Assembly: GCA_025529335.1 (NCBI GenBank)
Contig: JAMYHX010000074.1
Coordinates: forward strand, 54,180 to 118,179
Reading direction: 5' to 3'
DNA length: 64,000 nt
DNA from: Rhizopus sp. PT2906
Lineage: Eukaryota > Mucoromycota > Mucoromycetes > Mucorales > Rhizopodaceae
Shown here: positions 57,330 through 64,000 of the stretch, one piece after another
How positions within the stretch are numbered: the stretch's first letter is position 1
Layout: each line of letters opens with the position of its first letter
Translations under genes and position numbers: made by a program
The notes under the pieces: model-generated
What the model was told of the DNA's origin: nothing
The model's input: the letters and a program-made list of their open reading frames with translations, nothing else
Databases searched by the model: none

Positions 57330-59373
57330 ATGACTCAATTAGGAAAACAGACAACTATCTTTGACCTAAGCTTAGACACAAAGCTAGCCATCATAAGCTA
57401 TCTTGACAACAGATCATTGTCAAGCCTTTCAAAAACATGCTCATATTTCGGTACGGATAACAATCTTGCACACCCCTATTTTACGCCTGCATGAATAAAA
57501 TGTTTATTTTTTTTTTTTGACATATGAAGCCATGTTGACAAGAAGCGTACTTGCTTACAGAATAGCCTACGTGGATACAGTCAATAGACCAATACCTGCT
57601 TTACCCCCTTTTATCAACTTTAGAGCTGGTGTAGCGATCGGCACGACATTCTACATGCCATTCATGAGCGAATCTCTACTCTGTTATACCTTTGATCTCC
57701 TCGCCCATGAATGGTCATGTCACAAGCTGACACCTATAGACCATGACGAGATTCATCCTCAAGTCACTAGTGCTGCTGCTATCGGACACAAGATCTATCT
57801 TGTGGGTGGGCGTTTACTGAAATCGTACACCTTGTCTAATAGTCTAATCGAAATTGATACACGTACCTTTACCATTCGTATCGTCAAAGATGCTCAAGGC
57901 TCACCGCCAAGACCAAGGCACGAGCATTCGGTTGATACGGTAGATAATCGCTATTTGATCGTCTTTGGTGGTCTATGCTATAATTCTGTAGGTAAGAGAA
58001 AAGAACTGTTGTTTGACCACACAACCTGCATGTTCACTTGTTGTTGTTATGATAGGCGAAAATGACGTATTCGTATACGATTCACTCAAAAATACATGGT
58101 TTGTACCTCCTATTAATGGGTAAGAAAAAGTGAGTACATCAAAAAATAAAATGTCTAAGATAACTGTATAGTCAAATACCTCACTTGCGATTTGGCCATG
58201 CAAGTGCTGTCATAGGCAAGGACTTTTACGTCCATGGTGGTGCTCAGATTGACAGTGACAGTAGCTACATCATCTATGACGATCTATATAAACTGGATTG
58301 CAATACATGGGTGTGGTACAAGTATGAACACCCCGAAGTAGAGCGATACTTCCGACATCAGCCGGAGCGAGGCACGACCCTTCAAAAGGAACATTTGATT
58401 CCGACCACAGGTGACAGTCCTCACGATCGATTCCAGGCTTACATGTGTGCAGCATCAGGCAAGCTTATCGTCTTTGGCGGTCACTCGATTCGCGTTGACG
58501 AGGACGATGACGAGATACTTTGCAACTACCCATTAAATGAACTCTCGATCTTCAATACCCGGCGACAGTCCTGGGTAACAGTCCATGCTCAGCTCATCGA
58601 ACCGCAGAACGAGGCTTCCTTAACAGTCTCCAACATGTGCGTTGCAGTCTTGCCAATTGATTCACAGGGCGTAAGGTTGTTTGTCTTTGCAAGTAAGAAA
58701 TTGGACGAACATGGTAAAGTTACGAACCAACTTGAGGCTGCAAAGAAAGCGTCGTCGGAGTCCTCTTTTAGCTCAGCAGATAGGATATCCAGTGGGTCAC
58801 TGTCAAGAAGCATTTTGCACGATATAGCCGAGACAACTGCGAAAGAAGAATTACCCGAAGGAAGAAGCTGGGAACAAGAGAACAGTAAACATGTAGAAGT
58901 AAGCAAGGGCCTCAAGCTGCGTGTATATGTATTTACTCTTTCGTTAGAATGCTACGGGTCAATACGCAAAACCAGAGGATACCCAATATGCCAATAGAGT
59001 AAAAGAAGTTTTCCAGATAACAGATCCTGATTTTAAAACGGAAAGTTCAAGAATCGGTAAAGTAGACGGTGCCAGTAATGGTGGTTTTAAAACAGAAAGT
59101 TCAGGAATCGGTCAAGTAGACGGTGCCAGTAATGGTGGTTTTAAAACGGAGGGTCCAAGAATTGACCAAGTGGATGGTACCAGTAGCTGTAGCAGTAACA
59201 GTACTGAGCCGCCAAGAAGACCATCTATCAAGCCTATCCATAATGATGCACCCAAAACAGGTACATCAAGCCATTCTTCTTATAGCAGTAGTAGTTATGA
59301 AGGTCATATAACCAGAACAAGAAAGAATAATAAGCTGCTTCCGTGCATCATTGTCATCGAGTTGTTGGAATAA
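57330..59373 (+). CDS. F-box and kelch-repeat protein
   Basis: Five exons: 57330-57450, 57530-57991, 58056-58119, 58172-58898, 58948-59373; 599 residues. Residues 7-40 look like a compact F-box (FDLSLDTKLAIISYLDNRSL). Kelch units follow: GTTFYMPFMSESLLCYTFDL, GHKIYLVGGR, RYLIVFGGL, GKDFYVHGG and GKLIVFGGHS, with their glycine pairs and aromatic residues, forming a beta-propeller at about residues 55-360. F-box/kelch proteins usually bind a target through the propeller and Skp1-cullin through the F-box, so it is probably a substrate receptor of an SCF ligase. The Ser-rich C-terminus carries three 18-residue repeats. An in-frame ATG at 57255 upstream would add a hydrophobic stretch; 57330 is preferred. 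Confidence 0.8.
59032..59193 (+). repeat. three tandem 54-bp coding repeats
   Basis: Units start at 59032, 59086 and 59140, each 54 bases (18 codons) and in frame in the last exon of the F-box/kelch gene. The first two differ by three bases; the third is more diverged, mainly in its last few codons. They encode FKTESSRIGKVDGASNGG and variants. Confidence 0.9.
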
Positions 59374-59376
59374 AAG

Positions 59377-59414
<38 letters not shown>
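59377..59414 (+). repeat. 38-base A homopolymer
   Basis: Starts three bases after the stop codon of the F-box/kelch gene, within its 3' UTR. Confidence 0.9.
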
Positions 59415-59418
<4 letters not shown>

Positions 59419-59719
59419 AAGGAAAAGAATATATGTTAAAGTAAGATTATGTAAAATTTAAGATCATTTGCGTACATGTGGCGTCATTCAAGAGCACTGA
59501 CAAACGTACTAAATAAATAAAGGCTCCTTCTTTCTTTTCTGTGTTTGATTCTGAAAAGAAAATGAAGACAAACAAAAAGCGAACAACAAAGGAATCGTTC
59601 TTTTTATGTATATAAATTGTAATAAAAAGCTGATAAAAATAACAAGAGGTGTAGAGAGAGAGAGAGAGGGAGATGGGATAAGAATATATATATGTGTGTA
59701 TGTATAGACAATAGAGAGG

Positions 59720-60850
59720 CTAATAATAAGCATTGCCACGACTTTGTGAGTTATACTGAGGATATCCGTAATGCTCAGCATGATAAGCATTTGCATCCTG
59801 ATGTCCGTACGCATCATATCCATTACTACGAGCTGGCGAATGCATAGTATCTGCTGAATAAGCATTATAAGATCCAGCGCCAGGAGATCCAGCGTAGTAT
59901 TTCTTTTGTTCGTCAGTTATGGTATAGGCAGATCCTACTAAGGTGGTTGGGGTCTCTACAGACATGTCGTCAAGTCTTATACCAGATTTTCTACGCTTAC
60001 GTCTTTCGCTTTCCTCGTCTGCACCAAAGCTGGTACAAATTAGAGTGATCGCATTGGACATGGCCAAGATTTCTAACGCTAAAGCGGCAAAGACGACCAG
60101 ATAGGCTTTGTTAAAGGTCGTTTTGGCATAGCCTATTAATAAATCAGCGCAAATAGGAAGGGGCGTCATAGCAGACTTTGTGGGTTGACATTGGTCGGTT
60201 GGAGCATAATTATCGATGCTCGTTTGATATCCACAGCAATGAAACTATGTATATTATATAAATCGGTAAGTATCTTGTACACACATACACACGTACACAA
60301 AAGATCTATATATTTGCCTCATTCTCAAGACTAGCGCGTTGTGACATGCTGGAAGAAGTCCAAAGCTTTGACATGTATGCAGGTGCATTTGCAGCTGCTT
60401 GATATAACTTGATGCCAATAATGACTTGTAAAACGAGAGCAGCGATAATGATGATCATGTAAATATAGATGATGAAGCTCTTTTTAATAAATGCTCCAAT
60501 AGCGCCAAAAATGGCTGCTACACAAATGATGGCTCCCAGAATCGCTAGCCCTAATTTTTTTATTTTAACATCAGTTCACTCTTTTCTTTCTGTGTTTCTT
60601 GTTTCTAATGTCTATATACACAGTATTGCTTCAAATATACTCACATCGAAATATATCTGCAGGGAAAAGACTAGATCCATAAAACCCACTTTTGAAGCCT
60701 ATCAATCCAAATGCGATAAATGCTAGCCCAAGGCAAGCGAAGAGTGTGTTGGTTATGATCATGTAGACCTTACTCAGTCTATTTTTTTTAAATATTAATG
60801 AACCCAAGTGTATAGTATTAATAAACAAACCTTGCACAACAGGTTGCCAT
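59720..60850 (-). CDS. tetraspanin-like membrane protein
   Basis: Four exons: 60850-60831, 60778-60645, 60550-60318, 60244-59720; 303 residues. Four membrane segments: VYMIITNTLFACLGLAFIAF, LAILGAIICVAAIFGAIGAF, IYIYMIIIIAALVLQVIIGI and AYLVVFAALALEILAMSNAI. Between the third and fourth lies an extracellular loop with the tetraspanin hallmark C-C-G (FHCCGYQT) and further cysteines (DQCQPT, PICADLL). The cytosolic C-terminal tail is about 95 residues, basic at first (ESERRKRRKSG), then Tyr/Gly/Asn-rich. The third intron starts with GC rather than GT (GAG|GCAAAT); it is needed for the frame and for the C-C-G segment. Role: organiser of membrane microdomains, by family. Confidence 0.85.
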
Positions 60851-62768
60851 GGTACTGTCTTGGTTACAATGTTGAACAAGTAAATGAGAAAGTAAAAGGA
60901 ATGACTACTGTTTTTTTTGGTGTTTGTTAAAGGAAAGTGTGTGTTTTTATAAAAGAAAAAAGAGAGCCTAAATCTTGATTTTTCTCTCTTTGATGATCTT
61001 TTTTTTTATATTAAAAATTTGAATTAAAAAAAAAAAATAGAATAAAGAAAGAAGAAAGAAAAGAGGAGTAAGCTAATAAAATAAAAATGGGCACAAAAAA
61101 CTAAATAAAAAAAAAAGACAAAAGGAGTCTTATTTCTTTCTCTCATTTGCTTTCTCTTTTTTCTCTTTTTTCTTTTTTTTTTTTTACTCCATCTTTTATG
61201 CTTTTATGTTCTGCAATTTGTTGTCATATCAACAGTCCCTTTTCTGCTTACTTTTACTACTTTTTCTAATATGGCTTAAAGGATAATTTTTCTAATTATA
61301 TATTTTCTTATAAAACTTGTGTTACTGAATATTTTTAAAGCAACTCGATCTAACGAATCAAACCCATTTGAGAAGACGATACTCCACCATTCATGTTGTA
61401 CTAAAAAAAGGTTTATCATCATCAATTAGACGATTTTTGAAAATGGTGGTCGGACTTTAGAGACAAATTTGCTACTTTTTGACCAAAAAGGACACTTTAT
61501 TGCTCATTTGAATCATTTATTTTCAACATGCAGCTCTTTAAAAAGACGGCTGTGGCAATATATTTGACGAAGAAGGAAAAGGAGCAGCAACAGATTGAAA
61601 AGTTTGACTGATTTACAAAAGTATATCAAATAGTTCAATCAGAGCCTACTGCTTCTTGTGATGCAATAAGAAAGAGGTTATCCTCTCCAAAAGAAGTGAT
61701 CTACTCAGCACAATGCTTATACTGACAAAGTTTAAAGAAAATGCTTTTATTTTTTAAACAGAAAAGCTTATGAAATCAAAGGAGGTAGCCAATGCTGCGA
61801 ATACTGACTATGATACGGTATGCAAACTTATAAACACAGCGAGAAAAGAGCATAAAGTATGCAGCGTTATATATATAAGCTTCATTGTCGGGCTACAATA
61901 TCCATTCAAAGCGAATAAGTAACGCTGTTTCTGAGTAAAAAAAGGGACAGTGCTACAATAGGTTGTAATTGAATCCATATTATACACAAAGGCAGACTTG
62001 GCCCAAGGAACACAATGAGTGGTATAAAAAGGCTTACCTCCCATCATGAGTGTTTTTTCGGAAAACGGCTTATTCACAAATCCACCAATGTTGAGTGCAA
62101 CCAAGATTGACGAGACTTTGGTCTCTTCTAATATATTGAGGCAATAGTGGATGGTAAATAAACAATACCGGTTTTTCGGACATCGTGTCTGTCCAGGATC
62201 CAGCACGGTATGCATCACCACTGTGAAATGTCTCGAATAATAAAGAAATATTGGTGTATGTCGATGAATCTCTACATGATCTCTTTTTAAGAACAAGAAA
62301 GCTCATTATTATACACATTGTTTTATATGCAATTGAAAGTATCTATGGCCAATGGCGGATTGAGTATGACGCGTTACATGAACGTGTTTTGTGGTCAGTC
62401 TCTTTCTATTGTTCATTCTTAAAAGAAAAGGTATTTATAGGGTAAATACAACAACATTTGTTAATTCAACGTTACATTTGAATTTGTAAACTCTTGAAGA
62501 GACTTATAAAAGCACTGTCCACCCAAAGAAGAGCAATAGTAAGGCATTAAAGGACAAAATACAACTTCTTTTCAAAAAGAAATATCAATATAGTCACTGG
62601 TATTATGAAAATCGGACAGTACGCGAATGATAGTCAGTCTTCATTTGCTCTAGTAAGATACAAACTGATGTGTGTCGGAGTTTTACCCTGTGTGGTGAAC
62701 GGAGCTATGAAGATTCCTTATTTCATATAGACGCACGCGTCCTCCTTTTTTTTCTCATTACTGCTTTT
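60851..62768. other. low-complexity and decayed region, no supported gene
   Basis: 60900-61200 is A/T homopolymer-rich (tetraspanin promoter side). 61530-61860 has plus-strand protein-like pieces (KSKEVANAANTDYDTVCKLI), 61808-62296 a broken minus-strand frame (LVALNIGGFVNKPFSEKTLM and PFYTTHCVPWAKSAFVYNMD) and 62480-62630 another plus piece (KALKDKIQLLFKKKYQYSHW). I recognise no family; these look like remains of mobile or lineage-specific genes. Confidence 0.4.
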
Positions 62769-63719
62769 ATGCTCATTCTAATCGTTCTCTTTTTGACATT
62801 TATTTGTCATTTTGCTATTGCTGATGAAGTATATATATATATATGTTTTACATTAGCCTTGACACATGTTCAATAATGCTTCTCTTCTTTTCGTTCTCAT
62901 TTAGAATACAGTATCCAGATTATCTGTCTATCATCAAAAAAATGGCAATTACATAAGGCGTGGCGATATAGTAGGACTACCAGGCACAGCACAATATGTC
63001 CCTTCAGACAACGAAATTGTTGAATTTAATGATCCAAAAGAAATATATTATCAAATTAAAGTCAAGGATGAAAAAACAAACAACATTTATACTTCTACAG
63101 TAAAACTAGTAAGTCTCTCGCAATATACATTTAGAAAAAGAAGAGGGAATGATCTTTTCTTTTTAAAAAAAAAGTGTCAAATGGTTGCAAGTGATTGGAA
63201 TGACCAGTTCATCTTACATTTGGACGAAAATAACGAATTCTATCACCTTGATTATTACTCAACAGCCAAAGATTGCGACGATAAGCTCAATGTAAAAAAA
63301 GTGATTCCAAAAAGCAACTTTTGTAACGAATATATATATAGTTTCCAATCACTACAAAGCCATTTAAATCCAACATAAAAGTCGTTAAAGCAGCTCCAGG
63401 TCCAAAGTAAGTTTTATTGCAAACACTGATCATGTATGTGTCTTAAAGGAAATCAGGCCGTTACTAGGCAACTTTGATGCTCAAGCAAAACAACAAAGCT
63501 CTAAAAAGCCTACAGTGAACGTGAATGATCAAGCACCTCAAGGAAAGGAAGCAGAAGAAAAGAGTTTCTTCCAAAAATATTGGTATACAAACATATAATC
63601 AATTGGGATGATTCATCTCTAATCTTTTTTATAGGCCTTACATTCTTTTCGGTGGTATGGTCTTGATGTCCGTTGGTGGAGATCCCAATGCTGGTAATCA
63701 ACCTGCGGCCAGACGTTAA
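62769..63719 (+). CDS. EMC10: ER membrane protein complex subunit 10 (EMC10)
   Basis: Subunit of the EMC, which inserts tail-anchored and multi-pass proteins into the ER membrane. Six exons: 62769-62828, 62905-63108, 63175-63291, 63342-63406, 63457-63582, 63635-63719; 218 residues. Exon 1 is a signal peptide (MLILIVLFLTFICHFAIADE). The luminal beta-rich domain contains RRGDIVGLPGTAQYVPSDN, VASDWNDQFILHLDENNEFY and KVVKAAPGPK. The end is typical of the family: KSFFQKYW, then PYILFGGMVLMSVGG as the single membrane segment and a short polar tail. Choice of the later acceptor in intron 4 (at 63456) is forced by the frame. Its stop is 64 bp from that of the convergent RPL5 gene. Confidence 0.87.
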
Positions 63720-63783
63720 TTTTACAATAAAGAAAAAAAAAACCTTGATTATCAATAAAAAGGTATGAAAAAGATTAAACTTT

Positions 63784-64000
63784 TTATTGTTCAGCGGCGA
63801 AAGCAGCCTTGGCAGCCTTGACCTTGGCAAGACGTTCCTTTCTGGTGAGACGAACACGCTTGTTGAATTGAGGACCGGTCTTAACAGGCTTCTTGGCTTC
63901 CTTCTTTTCAGGAAGAGGGTTTTCACGAATAGCTTCGTGAGCAGCAGAGTACATGTCTTCGACCATGTCAGAGGTGATACCTTCCTTGATGAAAGTAGAG
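63784..64000 (-). CDS. RPL5: 60S ribosomal protein uL18 (RPL5), 3' part only
   Basis: The minus-strand frame enters from the right edge of the window and stops at 63784-63786; about 71 codons are visible. The sequence, with STFIKEGITSDMVEDMYSAA and HEAIRENPLPEKKEAKKPVK, matches the C-terminal region of eukaryotic uL18 (the E-M-Y-K-x-A-H-x-A-I-R-E-N-P signature), followed by the lysine-rich tail and FAAEQ end. uL18 binds 5S rRNA in the large subunit. Codon use is biased as in RPL2. The start lies beyond the window. Confidence 0.9.
   Translation of the reverse strand, partial: STFIKEGITSDMVEDMYSAAHEAIRENPLPEKKEAKKPVKTGPQFNKRVRLTRKERLAKVKAAKAAFAAEQ

Noticed and set aside
1..64000. CRISPR arrays, tRNA and rRNA genes
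   Set aside because: I looked for regularly spaced direct repeats and tRNA B-box-like sequences and found none; only short tandem repeats and homopolymers occur.

Overview
The window is a piece of a fungal nuclear genome, most likely an early-diverging (Mucoromycota/Mucorales-type) fungus. The evidence is the AT-rich sequence, compact genes with many 45-60 bp GT-AG introns, short gaps between genes, fungal-type proteins (Zn2Cys6 factor, Ecl1 family, Ase1/MAP65), and decayed Tc1/IS630 and tyrosine-recombinase elements. The genus assignment is inference. I rebuilt exon-intron structures by hand; for all 17 spliced genes the exon lengths sum to a multiple of three, which supports the models.

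Layout. 1-6590 is an accessory, decayed region: a Tc1-like fragment, a broken tyrosine recombinase, and remnants of unrecognised protein families. 6591-9078 holds UTP15 (ribosome biogenesis) and an unknown serine-rich protein. 9079-11946 is intergenic, with two head-on transposase remnants around a long T tract. 11947-29495 is a dense block of conserved genes: a DUF1764 protein, the N-recognin ubiquitin ligase UBR1, a peroxisomal dienoyl-CoA isomerase ending in SKL, the spindle bundler Ase1/MAP65, the beta subunit of methylcrotonoyl-CoA carboxylase, the cytochrome oxidase assembly factor PET191/COA5, the TRAPP subunit BET3, a multi-pass membrane protein and an Ecl1-family protein. 29496-37605 is again decayed: an RbAp48/MSI1-like pseudogene, a methyltransferase pseudogene, one intact beta-repeat protein, and a lineage-specific remnant interrupted by a solo-LTR-like repeat.

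37606-45648 is a 14-exon gene for a 2458-residue protein with C1-type zinc fingers. 46815-48364 encodes a TOM20 mitochondrial import receptor that reads through, exon by exon, into a MYND-SET module; a dead Tc1 transposon with recognisable ends lies about 70 bp downstream. 52302-63966 holds ribosomal protein uL2, a Zn2Cys6 regulator, an F-box/kelch protein, a tetraspanin, EMC10 and the 3' end of ribosomal protein uL18 (RPL5).

The genes do not form a single pathway; they are mostly housekeeping genes. Leucine catabolism (MCC2) and peroxisomal beta-oxidation (ECH1) lie a few kb apart, and mitochondria are served by MCC2, PET191 and TOM20. A 293-bp repeat present twice with one difference, plus two diverged copies, links the accessory stretches. 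The strongest candidate novelty is the TOM20-MYND-SET fusion, whose SET active-site motif looks degenerate.
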